Part shown: in pieces, positions 1 to 7,644 of the stretch | Layout: the number at the start of each line of letters is the position of its first letter | Position numbering within the stretch: position 1 is the stretch's first letter | Assembly (NCBI GenBank): GCA_034722035.1 | Contig: JAYENK010000003.1 | Span: 1-27,786, forward strand | Direction: 5' to 3' | Source: JAYENK01 sp034722035 | GTDB taxonomy: Bacteria > Patescibacteriota > Patescibacteriia > Patescibacteriales > UBA12075 | Length of the DNA stretch: 27,786 bases | Program-made: the position numbers and the translations under genes | Notes under the pieces: generated by a model | The model's database searches: none | What the model was told of the DNA's origin: nothing | What the model saw: only the letters and a program-made list of their open reading frames with translations

Positions 1-1
1 A

Positions 2-46
2 CATCAATCACTGGACTACATTTATCCTGCTGAAAAATATTTTTAA
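2..46 (+). mobile_element. C-terminal tail of a DDE transposase (cut by window start)
   Basis: The frame opening at base 2 reads HQSLDYIYPAEKYF and then stops at TAA. The HQSLxYxxPAE pattern is the familiar C-terminal end of IS3/IS481-type DDE integrase-fold transposases. Only 14 codons are visible, so family and intactness cannot be judged. The element's right end should lie shortly downstream, possibly in the palindromic region at 116-135. Confidence 0.6.
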
Positions 47-115
47 TTTTAAAAACTAAAAAAATAATTGGTCAAAAGTATATCTCTTTTTCTAATTTTA
101 AGTGTCTTGACAAAC

Positions 116-135
116 GGGACCACTATAGTTGTCCC
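116..135. repeat. Near-perfect 20-bp palindrome
   Basis: The bases read GGGAC-C-ACTATAGT-T-GTCCC, self-complementary except for one symmetric pair. It lies about 70 bases after the transposase stop and 30 bases before the likely start of the next gene. It could be an operator, or the junction of two insertion-sequence ends around a CTATAG core. A TTGACA sits just upstream (107-112), but no -10 is correctly spaced from it. Confidence 0.6.
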
Positions 136-155
136 TGAATTTAAAAATTTATAAT
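129..155 (+). promoter_or_regulatory. Weak candidate promoter for the 165-1985 gene
   Basis: TATAAT at 150-155 is preceded by TTGTCC at 129-134 with a short 15-base spacer. Initiation about 7 bases after the -10 would put the RNA 5' end almost at the ATG at 165, giving a leaderless message. The -35 half overlaps the palindrome at 116-135, which would suit repression. Confidence 0.35.
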
Positions 156-164
156 TTAAAATCA

Positions 165-1985
165 ATGAACAAAAAAATATATTTAACATCTTTAAAATTA
201 TTTGCTTTGCATATCTTATTCTTCAGTATAGCAATCGGGATTTATTGTTTGTCAGTTAATGTAATTTTAAACGCTGAAAAATTATTTGATATTTTACTGA
301 TTACAAAGTTTTTTAAATTAGCCACTCTCACTGTTGCTTTTGTTTTTGCCGTAAAAATTGTAAAGCAGAAAAACGATAAATTATTTAATAATCACTATCG
401 GTTGATATTGCTTTTTTGCGCGGTTAATATTTTTATTTTACTATTGGCCGTTTTTTTATTTCTAGTGATTTTTAAAAATTTTCATGCGGGATTTTTCTTG
501 GTTGGCGGCAGTATTTTATTATTGTATGTGTATTATTATTTTTCCAGACTGGTTTATTATATAGCTTTTTTTGGTAAATTACGGCGAACCACGCTGGTGC
601 TTGCCATTATTCTGGTAGTCGGTTATTGCCTCGTTTTAATTTTACCCCAGAGAAATTATCAAAAAATTTATAGCGAAACCGAAGTAAAAACTGATTTTAC
701 TTATTTTCACAAATTAGATATTGATGACATCGCCGGTAAGCGTGATTTACAAAGTAAAAATTCAGCCAAAAAATTAACAGAACTAATCAATTTAGTGTCA
801 GATGACTCGCAAATAAAAGACAAGGGCGAGAAGTTGTCTTATATTTTGCCAAACGAGGAAGAACTACGATTATTGTCTGAAATTGCCAATAATGAATATT
901 TAAGTTTTTCAGATGAATATTTGCCTGCTGAAAGTAGAAGAATGGGGATAGAATTAATTGTACCGCTCAATAATTTAAGGACATTCTCTCGCGGAGTGGT
1001 TAAGATGGCGGAAATAAACAGAAACACAAACCTTGAAGAGGAAGCGATCAATATGCTGAATAATTTATTGTTTGTTGGCAACCAAATGCTGGATGCTAAG
1101 AATGACACGCTTATTGTCAGGTTGGTAGGTGATTCTATGATGCGAAGCGGTTTTGAAGAATTGTCTGTAATTTATAAAAATGATAATCAGAAGATTAAAA
1201 TTATAAACAAAAAGATAAAAGAACTAGACGATATAAGAAACGGGCAAAGATTGTTGCGGACCGCTGTTTTTCACATGAATGACGAAATAGTCGGCTCATC
1301 AAAAAATACTGCTATTTTCTTTAAGCATTATATCGCTCAAAAAGATAATATAGGAAGTGATTTTGATTACCAGATAATAGGAGGGCTTGTAAATAAAAAA
1401 GCTTCTATAAACGGCTATACCACTATTGATAGCACGGATTTAGAAAAATTAATTTTATCTATAGTAGCCCTGCCGATTATGTTGCCATTTGAGTTAAATA
1501 TTGGTAATAATTATATTATTTACAGAGAGGCAAAAAAATTATCCAAGGAGCCTGGGCATGAATTATTGAAGTTATATTTTGAGAATGGTTATTCAGATTT
1601 TATGAAATTAAAAGATAGAAACACAACTATTGCCGGATTTATTCGACATGATATTTTTAATGAAGATTTTTCATCCGGAGTTGCCAGTTGTACCAGATTT
1701 GATCCGGCAGACAAGGTGTTTATCTATTATGACTGCACTGAGAATGATAAAGGGGTATTGAGACTAGAAAGAAAAAAAAGTACCGGAAAAGGGGAGTGTC
1801 AAGTATATGACCCAAGCGACAAGTCAACTAAGTATTATGAATGTATTGATAATGAGAAAGGGGAGTTGGAGTTTATGCGAAAATTAGGCGGAGCGCCAAT
1901 TATTTTGCATGAATTAATCGCCGGCCTTAAGGAATTAGATGAAAAATCATCTGTAAAAGAGCAAAAGAATAAAGTATATTATTAA
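165..1985 (+). CDS. Multi-pass membrane protein with paired-cysteine C-terminal repeats, unknown function
   Basis: Not recognised. The ATG at 165 is preferred over the TTG at 129 because it begins the positively charged leader before the first membrane helix and follows a TATAAT box. About five hydrophobic segments fall near residues 9-37, 46-65, 78-104, 108-137 and 143-161. They are followed by a roughly 440-residue soluble, charged region with no recognised catalytic motif. Near the C-terminus a short unit occurs twice: Cys, then DPxDK, then YY(D/E)C, then (N/D)(D/E)KG. The cysteines are C509/C524 and C545/C560, each pair 15 apart, so two small disulfide or metal loops are plausible. The stop is 18 bases before the zeta-like gene, so the two are probably co-transcribed. 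Low GC, and no Shine-Dalgarno before the ATG. Confidence 0.6.
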   Translation: MNKKIYLTSLKLFALHILFFSIAIGIYCLSVNVILNAEKLFDILLITKFFKLATLTVAFVFAVKIVKQKNDKLFNNHYRLILLFCAVNIFILLLAVFLFLVIFKNFHAGFFLVGGSILLLYVYYYFSRLVYYIAFFGKLRRTTLVLAIILVVGYCLVLILPQRNYQKIYSETEVKTDFTYFHKLDIDDIAGKRDLQSKNSAKKLTELINLVSDDSQIKDKGEKLSYILPNEEELRLLSEIANNEYLSFSDEYLPAESRRMGIELIVPLNNLRTFSRGVVKMAEINRNTNLEEEAINMLNNLLFVGNQMLDAKNDTLIVRLVGDSMMRSGFEELSVIYKNDNQKIKIINKKIKELDDIRNGQRLLRTAVFHMNDEIVGSSKNTAIFFKHYIAQKDNIGSDFDYQIIGGLVNKKASINGYTTIDSTDLEKLILSIVALPIMLPFELNIGNNYIIYREAKKLSKEPGHELLKLYFENGYSDFMKLKDRNTTIAGFIRHDIFNEDFSSGVASCTRFDPADKVFIYYDCTENDKGVLRLERKKSTGKGECQVYDPSDKSTKYYECIDNEKGELEFMRKLGGAPIILHELIAGLKELDEKSSVKEQKNKVYY

Positions 1986-2003
1986 TATTATATTAACATT
2001 TAT

Positions 2004-2720
2004 ATGCCACAATCAGATAAACAGAGTTTAGCGGCAAATGAATTTATCAAAAAGAATAAAAAACTGCTTTTTGAAAAATTTGCCAGCGACAAAATTTATA
2101 AACCGCAGGAGAACCCAATCTCATTATTTATGGCCGGATCACCCGGTGCCGGAAAAACCGAATATTCCAAGGCCCTGATTGAAACAGCTAAAAAATCAGC
2201 CAGTCCCATAGTCCGGATTGACGCGGATGAGATTAGGGAGATTATCCCACAGTATAGCGGCCATAATTCAGATGTAGTGCAAAGGGCGGCCTCCACTGGC
2301 GTGCATAAACTGTATGATTTTTGTTTAAAGAAAAAACTGGATGCCATGATAGACGGCACATTTGCTAAATTCGAGATTGCTCACCGGAATGTCAAAAGAT
2401 CATTGACTCGGGGCAGGCAAGTAGGTATTTATTATATTTATCAGGATCCGCTGGTGGCCTGGGAGTTTACCAAAAAGCGGGAGAAACTTGAGGGCAGAAG
2501 AGTGCCGAGAAAAGTTTTTGTTGATGCTTTTTTTGAGGCCCGGGTTAATGTTGTTAAAATCAAATCAATTTTTAAAGATAAAATAAAGTTATATCTGGTT
2601 ATTAAAAATTACAGCAATAACGTGCATAAATTTTATTCAAAAATTGATAAAGTTGACAAATATTTAAAAGATGATTATACTAAAGAAAGGCTAAATAAAC
2701 TATTAAAAAATCACTTATAA
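2004..2720 (+). CDS. Zeta-toxin-like P-loop kinase
   Basis: A 238-residue protein with a Walker A loop GSPGAGKT at residues 45-52. It is followed by RIDADEIREIIP (71-82), the zeta/AAA_33 pattern with the Asp expected to deprotonate the substrate hydroxyl. IDGTF (116-120) and LEGRRVPRK (162-170) match the downstream substrate and phosphate arginines of zeta toxins. Known zeta toxins phosphorylate UDP-N-acetyl sugars and so block peptidoglycan synthesis; related chromosomal copies may act on other small molecules. No helical epsilon antitoxin precedes it. Instead a 50-residue basic ORF follows 12 bases later, and a membrane protein lies 18 bases upstream. The family is confident; toxin function is inference. 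Confidence 0.8.
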   Translation: MPQSDKQSLAANEFIKKNKKLLFEKFASDKIYKPQENPISLFMAGSPGAGKTEYSKALIETAKKSASPIVRIDADEIREIIPQYSGHNSDVVQRAASTGVHKLYDFCLKKKLDAMIDGTFAKFEIAHRNVKRSLTRGRQVGIYYIYQDPLVAWEFTKKREKLEGRRVPRKVFVDAFFEARVNVVKIKSIFKDKIKLYLVIKNYSNNVHKFYSKIDKVDKYLKDDYTKERLNKLLKNHL

Positions 2721-2732
2721 TATTACATAACT

Positions 2733-2885
2733 ATGAAAAAACAAAAAAATTTATTTGAACTTCCGGTTAAAGAACAGGAAAGAATCATGAAGAGCGCGGC
2801 CAGTAAGGCCAATAAGGCACAGCAGGATTTAGTCAGGCGGTATGACCGTGAATACGGCAAAGCAGGAGCAACCAGCGGTTGCTAA
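2733..2885 (+). CDS. Small 50-residue charged protein downstream of the zeta-like gene
   Basis: ATG at 2733 to TAA at 2883-2885. The product starts MKKQKNLFELPVKEQERIMK and ends in a short AGATSGC tail. The middle is predicted helical and rich in Lys, Arg, Glu and Gln, with a DLVRRYDREYGK segment. It begins 12 bases after the zeta-like stop, shares its strand, and is followed by the terminator at 2979-3010. Codon choice and composition look like a real protein. By position it is a candidate antitoxin or accessory factor. It does not resemble epsilon antitoxin, so the role is inferred only from synteny. Confidence 0.6.
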   Translation: MKKQKNLFELPVKEQERIMKSAASKANKAQQDLVRRYDREYGKAGATSGC

Positions 2886-2978
2886 TTATAGGTAACCTAA
2901 GTTTACTACTTTTAAGAGTGCCTGCCAAGCACTATAATGGTCAAAAAGATAAGAATAGATATCTCTATAGATTATATA

Positions 2979-3010
2979 CAAAAAACTCTCTAATTTTAGG
3001 GGGTTTTTTG
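2979..3010 (+). terminator. Rho-independent-like hairpin ending the zeta operon
   Basis: A 12-pair stem (CAAAAAACTCTC with GGGGGTTTTTTG, including two G-T pairs) encloses the 8-base loop TAATTTTA and is followed by a further GTTTTTG stretch. It separates the zeta/small-protein pair from the Fic promoter. Confidence 0.55.
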
Positions 3011-3016
3011 GTTTTT

Positions 3017-3094
3017 GATATAATTTGATATAGTTGATATCGTATTTGACAAGTTTATTATTATTGGATATGATTGGATATAGTTAGAATATCC
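3017..3094 (+). repeat. Two imperfect direct repeats in the Fic promoter region
   Basis: Copy 1 (3017-3041) and copy 2 (3067-3094) both read GATAT(A/G)ATT(T/G)GATATAGTT followed by a TATC end. The copies are 50 bases apart. Copy 2 contains the -10 hexamer of the Fic promoter and copy 1 lies just upstream of its -35. The pattern suits a pair of operator sites. The Fic protein has a C-terminal winged-helix-like region that could bind them, which is inference. Confidence 0.65.
3046..3074 (+). promoter_or_regulatory. Sigma-70-type promoter of the Fic gene
   Basis: TTGACA at 3046-3051, a 17-base spacer and TATGAT at 3069-3074. This predicts a start near 3081 and a leader of about 20 bases to the ATG at 3103. 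The -10 is embedded in the second direct repeat. Confidence 0.7.
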
Positions 3095-3102
3095 AAAAAA
3101 AT

Positions 3103-4161
3103 ATGATAAATAAATTTAGCAAAAGATTAGAAAATATACAAGCAGAAATAATTTTTGCTTTAGGTAAAATTGATGAATTAAAGGGGCGATGGGCAACTGG
3201 TATAGAGTTAAGTCCTCAAGTTTTAGGGCGTTTAAAACGTTCTGTTTTGATTACTTCAACTGGAGCATCAACTCGTATTGAGGGAGTTAAATTAAGTAAT
3301 AAGGCTATTGAAAAAGTTATGCGAGGTTTAAATATCCAAAAATTTGCCGATAGAGATAAACAGGAAGTACAAGGTTATTATGAACTTTTGGAAAATGTTT
3401 TTAATTCATGGAAAACTTTAAAATTCAATGAAAGCTCAATAAAATCTTTTCACAAAGAGCTTCTTAAGTATTCTGACAAAGATCAAGGTCATTTGGGAAA
3501 TTATAAGTTTGGTGAGAATAAAGTGGTTGCATACGATACCGACGGCAAACTTGGAGTCGTATTTAATCCAACTGTTCCGCATTTGGTACCAAAAGAAATG
3601 ACGGAATTATTAGAAGCGACAAATTTATTTTTATCAAAAAAGCGCTATCATCCACTTTTAATTATTGCAAATTTTGTGATTGAGTTTTTAAAGATTCATC
3701 CTTTTCAAGATGGGAATGGACGAATGTCTAGAGTTTTAACAAATTTACTTCTGTTACAAAATAGCTATCTGTATATGCCTTATATTTCACATGAGAAATA
3801 TGTTGAAGATAATAAATCAGAATATTATTTAGCTCTTCATAACAGTCAAAAAACTTTTGGATCCGAGAATGAGAGCTTAGCTCCTTGGTTAGATTTTTTC
3901 TTTTCCGTATTACTTAAACAGGCGGAAAGCGCTATTGATTTAATGAGTAAAGAAAATATCGAAAAATTACTTTCGGAAAAGCAGTTAGCGGTTTGGGAAT
4001 TTATTCAGGATTTGAATGTTTTTAGTACTGGTAATGTTGTTAGTGGTACTGAAATAGCTCGCCCAACAGTTAAGCAAGTTTTGGATGTTTTGTTGCGGTT
4101 AAAAAAAATTGAGAGAATTGGGCAAGGCAGAGGGGCTAGATATAAGATAATTAAGAAATGA
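3103..4161 (+). CDS. Fic-family protein (class II, self-inhibited) with C-terminal winged helix
   Basis: A 352-residue Fic-domain protein. The catalytic motif HPFQDGNGRMSR at residues 199-210 fits HxFx(D/E)GNGRxxR completely, so an active nucleotidyl (usually AMP) transferase is expected, with His199 as general base. The inhibitory helix motif (S/T)xxxE(G/N) is present as STRIEG at 56-61. It lies N-terminal to the Fic core, which defines a class II Fic protein needing no separate antitoxin. The last ~60 residues contain a TVKQVLDVLLRLKKIERIG segment that looks like a winged helix for DNA binding, as in other Fic/DUF4172-type proteins. It has its own promoter with repeated operator-like sites. 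The 3' end abuts a transposase remnant. Targets cannot be read from sequence. Confidence 0.9.
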   Translation: MINKFSKRLENIQAEIIFALGKIDELKGRWATGIELSPQVLGRLKRSVLITSTGASTRIEGVKLSNKAIEKVMRGLNIQKFADRDKQEVQGYYELLENVFNSWKTLKFNESSIKSFHKELLKYSDKDQGHLGNYKFGENKVVAYDTDGKLGVVFNPTVPHLVPKEMTELLEATNLFLSKKRYHPLLIIANFVIEFLKIHPFQDGNGRMSRVLTNLLLLQNSYLYMPYISHEKYVEDNKSEYYLALHNSQKTFGSENESLAPWLDFFFSVLLKQAESAIDLMSKENIEKLLSEKQLAVWEFIQDLNVFSTGNVVSGTEIARPTVKQVLDVLLRLKKIERIGQGRGARYKIIKK

Positions 4162-4361
4162 ATAATATATATCCACTTTAATCTTTTTTTAGCCTCATCT
4201 GATAATGGATGTTTTAACGAATTTAGTCTTTTATTTGCTTTTGATTGCATAATATCAATAGATTTACTTATTAATTGATTAAATCTATCGATATTAGCAC
4301 TATTTTTAGATTTTTGCACCCCAATATCTATTTTCCACATCTTTCTGCGTCTTTTTTTCAT
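4162..4361 (-). pseudogene. N-terminal remnant of an IS481/IS3-like transposase
   Basis: On the minus strand an ATG at 4361 opens a basic peptide beginning MKKRRRKMWKIDIGVQK. It runs to LSDEAKKRLKWIYIIHF, which resembles the start of helix-turn-helix/integrase transposases common in these genomes (RLKW followed by the HTH). At about 4160 the frame enters the antisense of the Fic gene and loses all similarity, so the rest of the transposase has been deleted. The frame itself stays open until 4005. Upstream bases 4372-4391 read, on the minus strand, TGTTACACTTAACACTACAA, which looks like an insertion-sequence left end beginning TGT. Family assignment is from memory of the pattern. Confidence 0.5.
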
Positions 4362-4408
4362 ATTTTGTGGTTTGTAGTGTTAAGTGTAACATGGGCGAGT
4401 GCAAGTAT

Positions 4409-4436
4409 TTGATAAAAAATTTAATTATTGTATAAT
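4409..4436 (+). promoter_or_regulatory. Promoter of the S66 peptidase operon
   Basis: TTGATA at 4409-4414, a 16-base spacer and a perfect TATAAT at 4431-4436. This predicts a start near 4443 and a 35-base AT-rich leader before the ATG at 4478. It lies just outside the presumed end of the insertion-sequence remnant. Confidence 0.65.
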
Positions 4437-4477
4437 TCAATTATAATTAATTTTATTAACTAGAATAGCTAAAAACT

Positions 4478-5488
4478 ATGACTATCAAAAAAATATTACC
4501 CTCTAGATTAAAAAAAGGGTCTAGTATTGGCGTTATTGCTCCAGCTGATCCAGTCAAAAATATTCATCCTGATGATGTTGTTCAAAGGGCTTACGATTAT
4601 TTGTCTGATAAAGGTTTTAATATAATTGAAGGAAAATCAACACAAGAATCAACTAAAAAGCATACAGCTGGCACAATCGATTTAAGAGTAAATGATATCC
4701 ATGAATTTATTAAAAATGATGAAGTCGATTGTATAATGGCATATTGGGGAGGTTTTAATAGTAATCAGCTTCTTGATCAGCTTGATTATGAATTGATTAA
4801 AAATAATCCCAAAATTATTATTGGCTATTCTGATATAACTGCTCTAATAACAGCAATTACTACTAAAACAGGGCTGGTAACTTTTTCCGGTCCCGGAGTC
4901 ATCTCATTTGCTAAGCCAGAACCTTTTAATTATACTTGGGAGTATTTTAAGAAAATGTGTATTGATCCGCAAGATCAATTACTGTATGAAGCGTCTCCAG
5001 ATTACGCTGATGATTTATATTTTTTACGTGAAGATGATAATCATCGTATCAAACAAAAGAATGAGGGTTTAAAAATATTTAAAGAAGGTAAAGCAGAAGG
5101 AGAAATTGTTGCTGGTAATTTGCAAACTCTTTTAATTTTAGTGGGGACAAAATATCTGCCAGATATGACAGGCAAGATACTTTTTATAGAAGAAGATGAG
5201 ACAAGCACACCAGCTCATTTTGATAGATTCCTTATGCAGTGCAGGCAAATTGGGTGGTTTCATAAGATTAAAGGGCTTGTTATCGGACGTTTTACAGAAC
5301 ATTCAAAGTTTGATAAAGAAGACTCGCTTGAGGATTTGTTGAAAATGTATTTTAATGATGCAAAATTTCCTGTTTTATACAATATGGATTTTGGTCATTC
5401 AGACCCAATGATTACTATTCCTCATGGAGGGGGTGTAAAAATTGATTCTGGCAAAAAAGAAATTATATTTGAACAAGCAGTAAAATAA
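4478..5488 (+). CDS. S66-family serine peptidase, LD-carboxypeptidase / MccF-like
   Basis: A 336-residue protein, normal length for family S66. The N-terminal GSSIGVIAPADP opening and AYWGGFNSNQLLDQLDY (88-104) are typical. The Ser-Glu-His triad is visible: Ser118 in GYSD, Glu238/Glu239 in LFIEEDE, and His307 in GHSDP. S66 enzymes either trim L,D-bonds in murein tetrapeptides or, as MccF, cut the amide linking an amino acid or peptide to a nucleotide and so detoxify microcin-C-type antibiotics. Here it is the first gene of an operon with a PLP decarboxylase, a methyltransferase and two Dcd-fold proteins. That context favours an MccF-like self-protection or processing role over cell-wall recycling, but the two cannot be separated by motif alone. 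Confidence 0.85.
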   Translation: MTIKKILPSRLKKGSSIGVIAPADPVKNIHPDDVVQRAYDYLSDKGFNIIEGKSTQESTKKHTAGTIDLRVNDIHEFIKNDEVDCIMAYWGGFNSNQLLDQLDYELIKNNPKIIIGYSDITALITAITTKTGLVTFSGPGVISFAKPEPFNYTWEYFKKMCIDPQDQLLYEASPDYADDLYFLREDDNHRIKQKNEGLKIFKEGKAEGEIVAGNLQTLLILVGTKYLPDMTGKILFIEEDETSTPAHFDRFLMQCRQIGWFHKIKGLVIGRFTEHSKFDKEDSLEDLLKMYFNDAKFPVLYNMDFGHSDPMITIPHGGGVKIDSGKKEIIFEQAVK

Positions 5489-5489
5489 A

Positions 5490-6806
5490 ATGATTATTAA
5501 AGATGATAAAAAAATTATAGAACGTGTGAAAAATTTTTTGGAAAAAGAGCAGGATTATAAAATTGGCGATTTATTGCCTATTGTTGAGGATGTGTTAAAG
5601 AAAAAAGACAGAATTGAAGAGCTTTCCTCTAAAAACAAAACACCATTCTATATTTTTGATAGTAAATCGCTAGATAAATCAATTGATTTATTTGTTGATT
5701 CATTCAAAAAAATTAAATCATTCAAGCCTTACTATGCAATGAAGTTAAATCATTATACCGGGATTGTAGAATATGTAGTTAAAAAAGGAATGGGGGTTGA
5801 TGCTGGAAGTATTAGAGAAATTGATATAGCAATAAAAGCTGGCAGTGAAGATATTTTATATTTTAGTCCCGGAAAGACAGATGATGATATTGAATATGTC
5901 TTGAAATTTGGAAAAAAAATTACAATTAATATTGATAGTTTTAATGAGTTGAAAAAAATAGATGTTATTTCAAGAAAGTTTAGAAAGAAAATGTGTGCAG
6001 GTGTTCGCGTGCATATTGATTTACATGGAGATTGGAAGAAATACGGAATACATATTAATGACTTAAAAAAATTTTGGAATGAAGCTAATAATTGTAAATT
6101 TATAAATTTGCAAGGCATTCATTTTCATATGTCCCGAAACTCAACAGCTGATTTTTATAAGTCCACGATTAAAGAAGTGGGGGATTATCTTAAGAGTAAT
6201 TTTTCAAAAACAGAATTAGAAGAGATAAAATTTATAGATTTCGGCGGAGGTTTTGAAGTAATCGAGTCAGAAGGCTTTTATCCTAGCAAGACACCCCAAG
6301 GCAGTATTATTGAAGCTGTAAATTCAAATGATCATATAGAAGCTCAATACAAACATCCTTACTATATTCGTGATGCAATAAAAATAGAAGAATATGCAAA
6401 AATAATTGATGGTGCTATCCATGAATACTTAGACCCTATAGTGGATGTCACTTATTATTCAGAGCCGGGTCGATTTATTTGCAATAATACGATGCATATT
6501 GTTTTATCGGTAGTTGATATTAAAGATGATAAAAATATTATATTGAGTGGCGGGGTAAATATGGTCGGATGGCAAAGATTTGAATATGAATATTTCCCAT
6601 TAATAAACATTTCATCACCAGCAAAAGAAGAAATAAAATGCAATATGTGGGGCAATCTTTGTACTACCTGGGATATTTGGGGATATTATTGCTATGCCAA
6701 AGAATTTAAAGAAAATGATATCATTGTTGTTCCAAATCAAGGAGCATTAACATATTCATTAGCTCAAAATTTTATTCAGCCAATTCCTGATGTTTATTTA
6801 TTATAA
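5490..6806 (+). CDS. PLP-dependent decarboxylase, fold type III (DAP/Orn/Arg decarboxylase family)
   Basis: A 438-residue alanine-racemase-fold enzyme starting 1 base after the peptidase stop. After a ~50-residue helical N-terminal extension come TPFYIFD (51-57) and YYAMKLNH (81-88), with Lys85 as the Schiff-base lysine. HFHMSRNS (211-218) corresponds to HxHxGS, DFGGGF (250-255) is the phosphate-binding glycine loop, and SEPGRF (324-329) is the EPGR motif. Cys391 and Asp395 in GNLCTTWDIWG, and GALTYSLAQNF (418-428), match the partner-subunit substrate residues. The family includes diaminopimelate, ornithine, arginine and carboxynorspermidine decarboxylases, and also the decarboxylase half of MccE. 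The HxHM variant and the neighbours argue against housekeeping LysA. The substrate is unknown. Confidence 0.85.
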   Translation: MIIKDDKKIIERVKNFLEKEQDYKIGDLLPIVEDVLKKKDRIEELSSKNKTPFYIFDSKSLDKSIDLFVDSFKKIKSFKPYYAMKLNHYTGIVEYVVKKGMGVDAGSIREIDIAIKAGSEDILYFSPGKTDDDIEYVLKFGKKITINIDSFNELKKIDVISRKFRKKMCAGVRVHIDLHGDWKKYGIHINDLKKFWNEANNCKFINLQGIHFHMSRNSTADFYKSTIKEVGDYLKSNFSKTELEEIKFIDFGGGFEVIESEGFYPSKTPQGSIIEAVNSNDHIEAQYKHPYYIRDAIKIEEYAKIIDGAIHEYLDPIVDVTYYSEPGRFICNNTMHIVLSVVDIKDDKNIILSGGVNMVGWQRFEYEYFPLINISSPAKEEIKCNMWGNLCTTWDIWGYYCYAKEFKENDIIVVPNQGALTYSLAQNFIQPIPDVYLL

Positions 6807-6820
6807 TTTTATGTAAAAAT

Positions 6821-7642
6821 ATGCAAAATATAAAAATTACTCCAGCATATATCAAACAAATCTCGTATACTGATTTTGTTGGGTTAGTAAATCAGTGGAA
6901 TGTACTGCCCGGCTCATATGTTACATTGTCAAAATGGGCTCAATTTTCACGTTTAAACAAAGACTCAAGATTACTTGAAGTGGCTTGTACAACTGGTTTT
7001 TCTTCAAGAGAACTAGCTGTAATGTCTGGTTGCAAGGGAGAAGGTTTTGATTTGTCAAAAAAATCAATTAAAATGGCAAATTATAACAAAAAAAAATATA
7101 CGCCAGATATTGATTATTCATATACTGTTGCCGATGGCTATAGCTATAAATCCAAGGGATTATTTACTCATATTGTTGTTGGAGCTTCTCTTGGTTTTTT
7201 CCCTGATTCGCAAAAAATGCTAGAGAAATGTATTGAGATGATGGAAGATGGGGGGTACTTGTTAGCATCTCCTTTTTATGTGACAGAACCATTACCAGAA
7301 AAATTAATAAAAAGGGCGCAAAAAGTTTTTAATATTACTCCAACAAAAGTATCATACAAAGAAATCATGAAACTTTATAATAAAATGGAAATTTTATTTG
7401 AAGAACATAATTCATTGATTCAAGAAACTGATGAAGAGTTTCATTATTACTGTAAATGCACTATTAACCGTGCCTGTGAGATGCTTGAGATAAAAGATGA
7501 AGATGTTTATAATGCTATGTATGATAGGCTTTTTGAAATCAAAAAAATGTCCAATGATTTACGACCATACCAGATGTATAGTATATTAGTTTTAAGATAT
7601 AGAAAATCAGTTTATCCTAATCGATTTGTTGAATTGTTTTAA
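6821..7642 (+). CDS. Class I SAM-dependent methyltransferase-like protein
   Basis: A 273-residue protein with a Rossmann-type SAM site. Motif I is LLEVACTTGFSSRE at 51-64 (usual form VLDxGCGTG), the acidic residue after strand 2 is in GEGFDLS (73-79), motif II is near VADGYSY, and motif III is in MMEDGGYLL. It starts 14 bases after the decarboxylase stop and ends 2 bases before the first Dcd-like gene, so it is clearly in the operon. Substrate specificity lies in the C-terminal ~130 residues, which I do not recognise. It could transfer methyl, or by analogy with MccD a 3-amino-3-carboxypropyl group, from SAM. The second option is only suggested by the adjacent decarboxylase. Confidence 0.75.
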   Translation: MQNIKITPAYIKQISYTDFVGLVNQWNVLPGSYVTLSKWAQFSRLNKDSRLLEVACTTGFSSRELAVMSGCKGEGFDLSKKSIKMANYNKKKYTPDIDYSYTVADGYSYKSKGLFTHIVVGASLGFFPDSQKMLEKCIEMMEDGGYLLASPFYVTEPLPEKLIKRAQKVFNITPTKVSYKEIMKLYNKMEILFEEHNSLIQETDEEFHYYCKCTINRACEMLEIKDEDVYNAMYDRLFEIKKMSNDLRPYQMYSILVLRYRKSVYPNRFVELF

Positions 7643-7644
7643 TT

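Noticed and set aside
107..129. TTGACA (107-112) with TATAGT (124-129) as a promoter
   Set aside because: The spacer is only 11 bases, too short for a sigma-70-type promoter.
4005..4160. Second half of the minus-strand frame that begins at 4361
   Set aside because: This part is the antisense of the fic 3' end; only the portion from 4162 upward looks like transposase.
5490..6806. Naming the PLP enzyme lysA (diaminopimelate decarboxylase)
   Set aside because: The fold motifs fit, but the HFHMS and WDIWG variants, the N-terminal extension and the gene context do not support the housekeeping reaction.
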